Shown piece by piece: positions 17,265 to 25,462 of a DNA stretch of 64,000 nt (position 1 is the stretch's first letter; each line of letters begins with the position of its first letter). This stretch comes from Bifidobacterium phasiani. GTDB taxonomy: Bacteria; Actinomycetota; Actinomycetes; Actinomycetales; Bifidobacteriaceae. Under the pieces are notes generated by a model. It saw nothing but the letters and a program-made list of their open reading frames with translations. It searched no databases and was not told the DNA's origin. The stretch lies in NCBI RefSeq assembly GCF_019331775.1, contig NZ_JAHBBD010000014.1, forward strand, positions 1 through 64,000, given 5' to 3'. Position numbers and translations under genes: made by a program.

Positions 17265-17927
17265 ATGGTGCAGGATGGGGGATCCGGTTTCCGGCCGATC
17301 AATCGCCGCGTGCGCATGACGCCCGAGCAGCGTCGCGAGCAGATCGCCACGCAGGCGGCCGGGCTCATCGCCCGGTACGGCTCCTACGGCGTGTCGATGC
17401 AGGCGATCGCCGACGCGGTGGGGCTGACGCTGCCGGGGCTGTACCACTACGTCAAGGACCGCGACGAGCTGCTGGCGCTGGTCGTCGAGCGCAACTACGA
17501 CCGCACGATGCCCTCGTACGACGCGCTCGCCGGCGAGTACCGCGCCGAACGCGGCCTGCCGGACGACGCGCCGCTGAGCCTGCCGTGGGTGCTGCGCCGG
17601 ATGGTCGAGCGCAACGCCGAGCGCCCGGAGCTGGTCACGCTGTTCATGCGGCTGGCCGTCGAGGCGGCCGATCCGCACCACCCCGCCCATGCGTTCTACC
17701 GGGACCGCCACCACGTCGTGCTGGCCAACATGACCGCGCAGCATTGGAACCTGCCCGAGGCCTACCGCGACCAGGAGCGGCTGCACGACCTGGTGGTCAC
17801 CGCCTATTTCGCGATGGACGGCGTGCAGGTCCAGGCCCTGACGAACCCCGACGAGACGATGGTCGAGCTGTGGGCGAGGGCCGAGCGCGTGCTGTTCCCC
17901 TCGCCGCAGTGGGACGGGTATCGCTGA
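17265..17927 (+). CDS. TetR-family transcriptional regulator (related set, member 2)
   Basis: This 220-residue protein has an N-terminal helix-turn-helix (about residues 20-68, GLIARYGSYGVSMQAIADAVGLTLPGLYHYVKD). The C terminus, FAMDGVQVQAL then VLFPSPQWDGYR, marks it as a relative of the regulators at 13211 and 27883. It is divergent from the GPH-GH51 pair and upstream of the GPH-GH30-GH42 unit, so either could be its regulon. The start at 17265 follows CGGAGGAGGG, unlike the leaderless relatives. The effector is probably a sugar but is not predictable from sequence. Confidence 0.88.
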   Translation: MVQDGGSGFRPINRRVRMTPEQRREQIATQAAGLIARYGSYGVSMQAIADAVGLTLPGLYHYVKDRDELLALVVERNYDRTMPSYDALAGEYRAERGLPDDAPLSLPWVLRRMVERNAERPELVTLFMRLAVEAADPHHPAHAFYRDRHHVVLANMTAQHWNLPEAYRDQERLHDLVVTAYFAMDGVQVQALTNPDETMVELWARAERVLFPSPQWDGYR

Positions 17928-18162
17928 CGGCGCCGGCGCGGCCGGGGCTTCGGGGCCGGTGCCGGACTTGAATCCCGACCTGGGCCCGGACGCGGGCTTG
18001 GACTCGGTGCCGGACCGGGCGTGGATCTGGACTTGGACTTGGGGCCGGGCCTGGATTCGGATTCGGGTGTGAACCCGGGCCCGGTTCCGGGCGCGCCGCG
18101 ACGTGTGCGAAGGTCTTGCTGGACTTCATGTCCTGTGGCGTTGCCGAGCCTGGGCGTGTGCC

Positions 18163-18238
18163 GCGACGTGTACGGTGGCCCGGCCGAACTTTCGTGTCCC
18201 GCGACGTGTACGGTGGTCCGGCCGAACTTTCGTGTCCC
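18163..18238. repeat. Two-copy 38-bp tandem repeat
   Basis: Units 18163-18200 and 18201-18238 (beginning GCGACGTGTACGGTGG) differ at one base, and partial, more diverged copies flank them on both sides. The period is not a multiple of three and no gene spans it. Confidence 0.8.
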
Positions 18239-18404
18239 GTGACGGTGGCTTGGGCCTGGTTTCGGGTGCGTGCCTCGACGCGCATGACGGTCGGGGCGGG
18301 CTTCCGCATCCCGTGGCGACGCGCCGGCCCGGGCGCGCCGCGGGTCGGGGCGGTTCCGCGGGGATGCGCGGGTGGGTCGCAACGCATGCTGATAGCGCTC
18401 GCAT

Positions 18405-18430
18405 CGTTATCGAACCCTGATGCGATAACG
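18405..18430 (+). promoter_or_regulatory. Inverted repeat CGTTATCG/CGATAACG
   Basis: Exact 8-bp arms lie 18 bp apart centre to centre, about 130 bp upstream of the promoter for the GPH-GH30-GH42 unit. It is a possible upstream operator or looping site. Confidence 0.4.
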
Positions 18431-18520
18431 TCGTCCAACGGGGGATGGAGAGTGTCGTGAAACTTTATAAACTAACGCTTCTTAAGCGCTTGCATAAATC
18501 AGCAACACGCCTGATATATC

Positions 18521-18592
18521 AACAATAGTATTGTTAATTTGACCTTCAAACAAAGTGGCTATATAGTGTTACTGCCTAATGAACGGTAGATA
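18521..18592 (+). promoter_or_regulatory. Promoter and operators of the GPH-GH30-GH42 unit
   Basis: A good sigma-70-type promoter is present: TTGACC (18539-18544), 17-bp spacer, TATAGT (18562-18567). Just upstream is a perfect palindrome AACAATAGTATTGTT (18521-18535). Just downstream, GTTACTGCC...ACGGTAG (about 18568-18589) resembles the operator after the -10 of the GH3 gene at 28004. A TetR protein bound there would block initiation. Confidence 0.65.
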
Positions 18593-18651
18593 GCGACGTT
18601 GACACCGGTCGTTGGGTGACAAGTCAACGTAGACAGAGGAAAGAAGTCACA

Positions 18652-19980
18652 ATGAATGAGACTGCTACCCTGAGCAAGCAGGAGCGTCTGGCCGCGCATG
18701 ATGCGGCGATCGCCGCCGCGGACAAGGACCCGACGCTGTCGCCGGAGACCGGGCGCCCGATCTCGAAGATCACGATGACCCGCTTCGGCGCAGGCTTCTT
18801 CGTGTTCGGCTTCCTGTGGGCGATCGGCCTGCAGGTCGTCGCCTCGGTGCTGCTGCCGCAGCACTACCAGTCGATCGAGGGCATCGAGCCCGAGGCGCTG
18901 CTGGGCATCGTGAACGCGTGGACCGCGGTCGCCTCGCTGGTCTCGAACCTGATGTTCGGCAACTTCTCCGACCGCTCGCGCTCCCGCTTCGGCCGGCGCA
19001 CCCCGTGGATCGTGTTCGGCGCGGTCCTGGGCGGCGTGACCCTGTTCCTGACCGGCACGACCACGAACCCGGTCCTGCTGACCTTCTGGTACTGCCTGTG
19101 CATGTTCGGCCTGAACTGCATGATCGCCCCGCTGGTCGCGATCCTGTCCGACCGCATCCCCTCCGGCATCCGCGGCACGATGTCCGCCTTCTACGGCGCC
19201 GGCACGACCGTGGGCTCCCCGATCGGCGTGATGCTGGGCGCGGTCTTCATCACCAACATGCTGCCGGGCTTCGCCGTGGCCGGCGTGTTCATGTTCCTCG
19301 GCGGCGTCGTCGCGGTGCTGATCTTCCCGAAGGAGGAGCCCGCCGACTACCTGCCCAAGGCCCAGGGCGGCATCAAGGACGTGCTCGTCTCCTTCAAGCC
19401 CCCGCGCTTCTCGACCGCCCATGACTTCTACAAGGCGTTCGCCGGCCGCGTGTGCATGCTGCTGAGCTACCAGATGATCACCGCGTACCAGCTGTACATC
19501 GTGCAGAACTACGTCGGCCAGTCCGTCGAGGAGTCCGCGGTCACGATCTCGATCATGTCCACGATCACGATGGTCGTCTCGCTGGTCGGCTCCGTGGTCG
19601 CCGGCCCGTTCTCCGACCTGATCGGCCGGCGCAAGGTCCCGGTCGTGGTCGCCTCGGTGTGCTTCGCCATCGGCATCGCGATGCCGTGGATCATGCCCTC
19701 GAGCATGGGCATGTTCCTGTACGCCGCGATCGCCGGCCTGGGCTACGGCGTGTACAGCTCGGTCGACCAGGCCCTGCTCGTCGACGTCCTGCCGAACAAG
19801 GAGGAGGCCGGCAAGGACCTGGGCATCCTGAACCTGGCCACCACGCTGGGCCAGATGCTCGGCCCGGTCATCATGAGCTCCGTGGTCCTGTCCCTGGGCT
19901 ATGTGTTCGCGTTCCCGATCGCGATCTGCTTCGCGCTGTTCGGCTGCGTGTTCATCATGCTCATCAAGAACGTCAAGTGA
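18652..19980 (+). CDS. GPH-type sugar:cation symporter (MFS superfamily)
   Basis: This 442-residue, about 12-segment carrier has the family loops FGNFSDRSRSRFGRRTPWI and GPFSDLIGRRKVPVV, then DQALLVDVLPNKEEAGKDLG. A cytoplasmic N-terminal tail of about 45 residues precedes segment 1. It heads a unit with GH30 (168 bp downstream) and GH42, so it probably imports a beta-linked oligosaccharide or glycoside processed by those enzymes. The start at 18652 follows GAGGAAAGAAGTCACA. It is closely related to the carrier at 15521-16780. Confidence 0.88.
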   Translation: MNETATLSKQERLAAHDAAIAAADKDPTLSPETGRPISKITMTRFGAGFFVFGFLWAIGLQVVASVLLPQHYQSIEGIEPEALLGIVNAWTAVASLVSNLMFGNFSDRSRSRFGRRTPWIVFGAVLGGVTLFLTGTTTNPVLLTFWYCLCMFGLNCMIAPLVAILSDRIPSGIRGTMSAFYGAGTTVGSPIGVMLGAVFITNMLPGFAVAGVFMFLGGVVAVLIFPKEEPADYLPKAQGGIKDVLVSFKPPRFSTAHDFYKAFAGRVCMLLSYQMITAYQLYIVQNYVGQSVEESAVTISIMSTITMVVSLVGSVVAGPFSDLIGRRKVPVVVASVCFAIGIAMPWIMPSSMGMFLYAAIAGLGYGVYSSVDQALLVDVLPNKEEAGKDLGILNLATTLGQMLGPVIMSSVVLSLGYVFAFPIAICFALFGCVFIMLIKNVK

Positions 19981-20147
19981 CGACGTGCCCCGCGGCACGG
20001 CGGCGCGGCCCGGCGGGCCCGCGCCGCCATCGCCCATCCGCGTGAACCCGCCGCGCACCGCCGGCGGGTTCACGCGCATCACGACCTATGCTGGGTCCCA
20101 GGGGGGAGCATCGCCTTCCCCCGGACCGACCAGGAAAAGAGATTTCA

Positions 20148-21488
20148 ATGACGAAATGGATCGAGACCACCCAGGACGCCAGGCTCGTCGAGAAGACCCC
20201 CGAGCACACCGGCGCCACCACCTCCGCCGACCTGCAGCTTGACGGCAACGCCTACCAGGCGCTACGCGGCTTCGGTGGCTGCTTCAACGAACTCGGCTGG
20301 CTGCCGCTGCAGACCGTCACCGAGCGGGAGCGCGACCAGATCATCAAGGAGCTGTTCAGCCCCGACGAGATGAACTTCACGTTCAACCGCGCCCCGATCG
20401 GCGCCAACGACTTCGCCTCCGACTGGTACAGCTACGACGAGGTCGACGGCGACTACGCGCTCGAGCACTTCAGCGTCGCGCGCGACGAGAAGACCCTGAT
20501 CCCGTACATCCACCGCGCCCAGGAGTGGCAGCCGGACATGCAGCTGTTCTCCAGCCCGTGGAGCCCCCCGACCTGGATGAAGCGCCCGAAGGCCTACAAC
20601 TACGGCCGTCTGATCCAGACCCCGGAGAACCTGACCGCCTACGCCGACTACCTGGTCAAGTACGTGCAGGCCTACGCCGAGCACGGCATCAGGGTCACGC
20701 AGCTGCACGTGCAGAACGAGGTGTTCGCCGACCAGAAGTTCCCGAGCGCGCTGTGGACCTCCGACGCGCTCAAGGTCTTCATCCGCGACTACCTCGGCCC
20801 CGCCTTCGAGAAGGCCGGCCTGGACACCGACATCTGGCTGGGCACGCTCAACGGCCCGGAGGACATGAAGTGGACCGGCGGCGGCTACGGCATGGCGCTG
20901 GACAACTACAACCGCTACGTCGACAACATCCTGTTCGACGACGAGTGCCGCAAGTACATCAAGGGCATCTCCTACCAGTGGGCCGGCCAGAACTGCATCG
21001 CCCGCACCCACGAGTCGTGGCCGGAGATCGAGCTGATCCAGTCCGAGTCCGAGTGCGGCGACGGCCGGAACAGCTGGGAGTACGCCGAGTACGTCTTCCA
21101 TCTGATCAACCACTACTTCCGCAACGGCGCGACCGCCTACACGTACTGGAACATGATCCTGGACGACCAGGACTCGACCTGGGGCTGGTGGCAGAACTCG
21201 CTGTACACCATCACCGCGGACACCCACGAGGTGCGCCGCAACCCGGAGTGGTACGTGATGCGCCACTTCTCGAAGTACGTGCGTCCGGGCGCCCGCGTGC
21301 TCGGCACCGCCGGCCACTTCAACTCGATGGCCATCGCCTTCCGCAACCCGGACGGCACCGTGGTGGTCGTCGCGCAGAACGCCCTCGAGTACGAGATGCC
21401 GTTCACCTTCGCCGATCCGGACGACGCCGGCCGTGGCATCAAGGTCACGCTCGCGCCGCGTTCCTTCAACACGTTCGTCCTCGACTGA
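20148..21488 (+). CDS. GH30 glycoside hydrolase
   Basis: This 446-residue cytoplasmic enzyme has GH30 signatures: FGGCFNELGW near the start, SSPWSPPTWMK, the acid/base Glu191 in HVQNEVFADQ and the probable nucleophile Glu300 (or Glu302) in IQSESECGDG. The TIM barrel is closed by a C-terminal beta-strand region. It most resembles subfamily 1 types (glucosylceramidase, beta-1,6-glucanase and relatives), but other GH30 activities such as galactanase or xylosidase cannot be excluded. No signal peptide is seen. It lies between the GPH carrier and GH42, suggesting an imported beta-linked glycan. Start at 20148 follows AGGAAAAGAG. Confidence 0.88.
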   Translation: MTKWIETTQDARLVEKTPEHTGATTSADLQLDGNAYQALRGFGGCFNELGWLPLQTVTERERDQIIKELFSPDEMNFTFNRAPIGANDFASDWYSYDEVDGDYALEHFSVARDEKTLIPYIHRAQEWQPDMQLFSSPWSPPTWMKRPKAYNYGRLIQTPENLTAYADYLVKYVQAYAEHGIRVTQLHVQNEVFADQKFPSALWTSDALKVFIRDYLGPAFEKAGLDTDIWLGTLNGPEDMKWTGGGYGMALDNYNRYVDNILFDDECRKYIKGISYQWAGQNCIARTHESWPEIELIQSESECGDGRNSWEYAEYVFHLINHYFRNGATAYTYWNMILDDQDSTWGWWQNSLYTITADTHEVRRNPEWYVMRHFSKYVRPGARVLGTAGHFNSMAIAFRNPDGTVVVVAQNALEYEMPFTFADPDDAGRGIKVTLAPRSFNTFVLD

Positions 21489-21586
21489 CGGACGCGACCG
21501 GCCGCCGCGGCGCCCGACCCCGGGCGCGCCGCGGCGGCGCAACCCAGGGGCCCGCGCCCCATGCGACAACCAAGGAGCAAGAACCT

Positions 21587-23701
21587 ATGGGCAAGAACAC
21601 CGTGGACGACATCCTGTTCGGAGCCGCCTACTACGACGAGTACGTCCCGCGCGTCCTCGACCGCGTCGACGAGGACATGGCGATGATGAAGGCCGCCGGC
21701 GTCAACGTGATCCGCATCGCCGAATCGACGTGGAGCACCGAGGAGCCGCAGCCGGGCGTGTTCGACTTCAGCCACGTCGACCGTGCGCTCGACGCCGCGC
21801 ACAAGGCCGGCATCAAGGTGATCGTCGGCACGCCGACCTACGCGGTGCCGACCTGGATGGTCCGGATGCACCCCGAGGTGCTGGCCGACACCCCGGCCGG
21901 CCCGGGCAAGTACGGCGCGCGCCAGATCATGAACATCGTCAGCCCGGCGTACCGCTTCTACGCCGAGCGCATCATCCGCAAGCTGATCTCCCACGTCGCC
22001 GGCCACCCGGCCGTCATCGGCTACCAGGTCGACAACGAGACCAAGTACTACGATTCGGTCTCCCCGGACATGCAGCTGCTGTTCGTCAAGCACCTGCGCG
22101 AGCGCTTCCACGACGACCTCGACGCGATGAACGAGGCGTTCGGCCTGGACTACTGGTCGAACCGGATCAACGCCTGGGAGGACTTCCCGGACGTCACCGC
22201 GTCGATCAACCAGTCGCTGCGCGGCGCGTTCGACCGCTTCCGCCGCCAGACCGTCACCGACTTCCTGGCGTGGCAGGCCTCGATCGTGCGCGAGTACGCG
22301 CGCGACGACCAGTTCGTCACGCAGAACTTCGACTTCGAGTGGCGCGGCTACTCCTACGGCGTGCAGCCGGCCGTCGACCACTTCAAGGCCGCGAAGGCCA
22401 TGGACATCGCCGGCGTGGACATCTACCACCCGACCGAGGACGACCTGACCGGCAAGGAGATCGCGTTCGGCGGCGACATGTCCCGTTCGATCAAGGACGG
22501 CGCGAACTACATCGTGCTCGAGACCGAGGCGCAGGGCCAGCACGGCTGGCTGCCGTTCCCCGGCCAGCTGCGCCTGCAGGCGTACTCGCACCTCGCCGGC
22601 GGCGCCGACGGCGTGATGTACTGGCACTGGAGCTCGATCCACAACTCCTACGAGACCTACTGGAAGGGCCTGCTCGGCCACGACTACGCCGAGAACCCGA
22701 CCTACCGCGAGGCCGGCGTGTTCGGCCGCGAGATCGCCGACCCGAAGGTCGGCGGGCGCTTGAAGCACCTGAGGAAGCGCAACCAGGTCGCCATCATGGT
22801 CTCCAACGAGTCGCTGTCCGCGCTCGACTGGTTCCTCATCGAGGCGGGCTTCCCGTTCGGCGGCACGCTCAAGTACAACGACGTGGTCCGCGCCGTGTAC
22901 GACGCGCTGTTCGAGCTGAACATCGAATGCGACTTCGTGCCGACCGACGCGCCGGCCGAGAAGCTGGCCGGCTACGCGATGGTCGTGGCCCCGGCGCTGT
23001 ACTGCACGCCGCAGGAGACCATCGACAACCTGCACGCCTACGTCGAGGCCGGCGGCCACCTGGTCGCCACGCTGCGCTCCTTCGTCGCCGACGACGACGT
23101 CAAGGTCTGGCACGACGCGGCGCCGCACGGCCTGACCGACGTGTTCGGCATGAGCTACAACCAGTTCACCCGCCCGAAGCACGTCGGCGTCGCGTTCTGC
23201 GGCGCGCTCGAGGGCACCCCCGACGCCGAGGCCGCCGCGCTGATCGAGCTGATCAGGCCGGCCGAGGGCGCCGAGACGCTCGCCTTCTACACGCACTACG
23301 CGTGGAAGGACTATGCGGCGGTGACCCGCAACGCCTTCGGCGGGGGCTGGGGCGAGTGGATCGCCGCCGTGCTGCCGCCGGACGCGATGCGCGCCGTGAT
23401 GTCCGAGGCCGCCGACCGTGCCGGCGTCACCGGCGCCGGACGCGCGCTGGCCGGCGCGCTCACCGTGCGCCAGGGCGTGAACGAGGCCGGCGAGACCGTG
23501 ACCTACCTGCTCAACTACTCGGCCGAACCGGTCGAGGTCTTGAGCCCTGTGGCCGGCGAGGTCGTCGTCGGCGGCCGGCGCGTGGTCACCGAGGGCACCG
23601 CGGTCGACGATCCGGCCGTCGGACCCGCCGCCGGCACCGCGATCGCCGAGGGCGACGCGGTCGCGGTCGGCCCGTGGAACGTGGTCGTGATCGCCGGCTG
23701 A
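21587..23701 (+). CDS. GH42 beta-galactosidase
   Basis: This 704-residue cytoplasmic enzyme removes terminal beta-galactose from oligosaccharides. Domain A is the catalytic barrel, with YYDEYVPRVLDRVDEDMAMM at the start, acid/base Glu151 in QVDNETKYY and nucleophile Glu312 in VLETEAQG. The trimerisation domain (about residues 400-600) and a small C-terminal sandwich follow. The length is typical. The start at 21587 has CAAGGAGCAAGAACCT upstream, and the gene is 98 bp after GH30. The family also includes alpha-L-arabinopyranosidases, so specificity is inferred. Confidence 0.93.
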   Translation: MGKNTVDDILFGAAYYDEYVPRVLDRVDEDMAMMKAAGVNVIRIAESTWSTEEPQPGVFDFSHVDRALDAAHKAGIKVIVGTPTYAVPTWMVRMHPEVLADTPAGPGKYGARQIMNIVSPAYRFYAERIIRKLISHVAGHPAVIGYQVDNETKYYDSVSPDMQLLFVKHLRERFHDDLDAMNEAFGLDYWSNRINAWEDFPDVTASINQSLRGAFDRFRRQTVTDFLAWQASIVREYARDDQFVTQNFDFEWRGYSYGVQPAVDHFKAAKAMDIAGVDIYHPTEDDLTGKEIAFGGDMSRSIKDGANYIVLETEAQGQHGWLPFPGQLRLQAYSHLAGGADGVMYWHWSSIHNSYETYWKGLLGHDYAENPTYREAGVFGREIADPKVGGRLKHLRKRNQVAIMVSNESLSALDWFLIEAGFPFGGTLKYNDVVRAVYDALFELNIECDFVPTDAPAEKLAGYAMVVAPALYCTPQETIDNLHAYVEAGGHLVATLRSFVADDDVKVWHDAAPHGLTDVFGMSYNQFTRPKHVGVAFCGALEGTPDAEAAALIELIRPAEGAETLAFYTHYAWKDYAAVTRNAFGGGWGEWIAAVLPPDAMRAVMSEAADRAGVTGAGRALAGALTVRQGVNEAGETVTYLLNYSAEPVEVLSPVAGEVVVGGRRVVTEGTAVDDPAVGPAAGTAIAEGDAVAVGPWNVVVIAG

Positions 23702-23730
23702 GCCGCATCGGCCCGCCATATCGGTCCGTG

Positions 23731-23868
23731 GTAGGCGCATGCCGCGTTCCGTAGGCACCGCAGGCTGCGAGGCGGCCGGCGGAGGCGTTGGCATTCCAAC
23801 GTTTCCGCCGGCCGCCTTCGTCGTATTGCGCGCCGTGGGGCGCGGCGGGTGCCTACTGAAGCCCGCAG
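23731..23868 (+). repeat. Hairpin repeat, family C copy 1, acting as terminator
   Basis: Outer arms GTAGGCACC and GGTGCCTAC enclose a long hairpin (23771-23791 with 23796-23816) whose only non-Watson-Crick pairs are two G-U wobbles. The flank CGTTCCGTAGGCAC and the inner GCGGAAACG/GGCAT words recur at 45036-45168. It lies just past the GH42 stop. Confidence 0.65.
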
Positions 23869-23905
23869 GCGTCGACGATGCCCCGCGACACATTGGTTTA
23901 TTGAT

Positions 23906-23960
23906 TTGACAAATAGGGGATCGGGGTGGATAATGTAGTTATCTACCACATATTAGATAA
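23906..23960 (+). promoter_or_regulatory. Promoter and operator of the GH5 gene
   Basis: A near-consensus promoter is seen: TTGACA (23906-23911), 17-bp spacer, GATAAT (23929-23934). Directly downstream is an inverted repeat TTATCTA-N8-TAGATAA (23939-23960), placed to block the polymerase. The regulator that binds it is not known. Confidence 0.7.
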
Positions 23961-24138
23961 ACAAGTCGCCGGGACGCCCTGCAGATGGGGCGAACCGGCG
24001 GTGCGGGCGGCGCATGTCGTTGCGGAATGGGTCGCCTCGCGGTTTGCGCACCCGAGGGCGCGCAGCAATATCAAGTATGCGGTAGATACGGAAATCACCA
24101 GTGTTCGATAGTCAGTGCAGACATGGATGGAGCAACCA

Positions 24139-25329
24139 ATGGACACGACATACATCAACGGCGTCAACCTGGGCAACTGGCTGGTGCTGGAGAAGTGGAT
24201 GAACCCCGCCCTGTTCGACGGCACCACCGCCGAGGACGAGTACTATCTGCCGACCCAGCTCGACCCGGCGGTCTATGAGGCCCGCATCAGGACCCACCGC
24301 GCCGAATACATCACCGAGCGCGACTTCGCGACGATCAGATCGTGGGGGCTGAACTCGGTGCGCATCCCGGTGCCGTACTTCGTCTTCGGCGACCGTCCGC
24401 CGTTCATCGGCTGCGTCGAGGAGCTGGACAAGGCCTTCAACTGGGCCGACAAGTACGGCCTGAGCATCCTGATCGACCTGCACACCGCGCCGATGAGCCA
24501 GAACGGCTTCGACAACGGCGGCATCTCCGGCGTGTGCAAGTGGGCGCAGCTGCCCGACGAGGTCGAGTTCGTGCTCACCGTGCTCGAGCGCCTGGCGCGG
24601 CGCTACGGCCGGCGCGACGCGCTGCTGGGCATCGAGGTCATCAACGAACCGAACACCACCGCCTCGTGGGACAACATGAACGTGACCGAACGCTACAAGG
24701 CCGTCGACCCGGAGCTGGCCGAGGGCACCGGCCCGATCGCCTTCGACTGGCTCGAGGACTTCTACGTCGCCGCCTACCACCGCCTGCGCGAGCAGGGCGG
24801 CCTGCCCCAAAGCAAGGCCGTGGTGTTCCACGACGGCTTCGACCTGTACCGCTGGAAGGACTTCCTCGACGACGCCAAGGGCTTCGTCAACGTCATCTTC
24901 GACACCCACCAGTACCTGATGATGGCCGAGATCGTGGGCTGCCCGCAGACCGTCGAGGGCTACGACGGCTTCGTCAAGGGCACCTACGCGCCGATGATCG
25001 AGGAGATGAGCCGGCGCTTCCCGGTGATCGTGGGCGAGTGGTGCCTGTTCAACTCGGTCGGCTGCGGCGTGGACACCCATGGCGGCCAGTCCGTGCTCAA
25101 CGGCGAGGAGGGCGCGGCGGCCGAGACGCTGAGCCCGCAGGAGAAGCGCGACCTGTACCAGGGCGTGGCGAAGTCGCAGCTCGAGGCCTGGAGCAAGGGC
25201 CACGGCCACTACTACTGGAACTACAAGCTGCTCACCGACACGGTGAACACCCCCGGCTGGATCGGCTGGGACGCCTGGGACCTGGGCCGCTGCATCGCCC
25301 AGGACTGGTATCCGGTCGGCCACCGCTGA
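24139..25329 (+). CDS. GH5 beta-glucanase / glycosidase
   Basis: This 396-residue cytoplasmic TIM-barrel enzyme begins GVNLGNWLVLEKWM, the start typical of exo-beta-1,3-glucanase-like GH5 proteins. Acid/base Glu170 is in EVINEP and nucleophile Glu300 in VIVGEWCLF; the conserved HQYL loop (about residue 257) and ILIDLHTAP are also present. No signal peptide is visible, so it should cut short imported beta-glucosides or oligosaccharides. Specificity within GH5 is uncertain. The start at 24139 follows GGATGGAGCAACCA. It is followed 133 bp later by GH43. Confidence 0.88.
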   Translation: MDTTYINGVNLGNWLVLEKWMNPALFDGTTAEDEYYLPTQLDPAVYEARIRTHRAEYITERDFATIRSWGLNSVRIPVPYFVFGDRPPFIGCVEELDKAFNWADKYGLSILIDLHTAPMSQNGFDNGGISGVCKWAQLPDEVEFVLTVLERLARRYGRRDALLGIEVINEPNTTASWDNMNVTERYKAVDPELAEGTGPIAFDWLEDFYVAAYHRLREQGGLPQSKAVVFHDGFDLYRWKDFLDDAKGFVNVIFDTHQYLMMAEIVGCPQTVEGYDGFVKGTYAPMIEEMSRRFPVIVGEWCLFNSVGCGVDTHGGQSVLNGEEGAAAETLSPQEKRDLYQGVAKSQLEAWSKGHGHYYWNYKLLTDTVNTPGWIGWDAWDLGRCIAQDWYPVGHR

Positions 25330-25462
25330 CCGCCGCCGACCATCCCGACTGTTCCGACCGGGCGCGCCGCCGTGCGTCCGGCCGGACCCCTCCGCCCGCG
25401 CCCGCCTCGGCGGCGGGCCGGCCCGCACGCAACCGCACATGACTCACGCTAAGGACAACGCA

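Larger units (their letters stand above)
17928..18651. other. Long intergenic region with repeats and a promoter
   Basis: This 724-bp region has no credible gene. From 17930 to 18090 a degenerate run built on CCGGG, CTTGGA and GGATT words gives spurious Pro/Asp-rich ORFs on both strands. It is followed by a 38-bp tandem repeat (18163-18238), an inverted repeat (18405-18430), and an AT-rich promoter region (18460-18600). The switch from about 70% GC to AT-rich DNA near 18455 is abrupt. Confidence 0.6.
23702..24138. other. Intergenic region between GH42 and GH5
   Basis: This 437-bp interval contains a family C repeat that probably ends the GH42 transcript, then the promoter and operator of the GH5 gene, then about 180 bp of 5' leader. 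A short frame starting near 23926 shows no family features and is not called. Confidence 0.6.

Noticed and set aside
17797..18438. Pro-rich minus-strand ORFs and Asp-rich plus-strand ORFs
   Set aside because: Both arise from the word-repeat tract, lack good starts and show no conserved domain.
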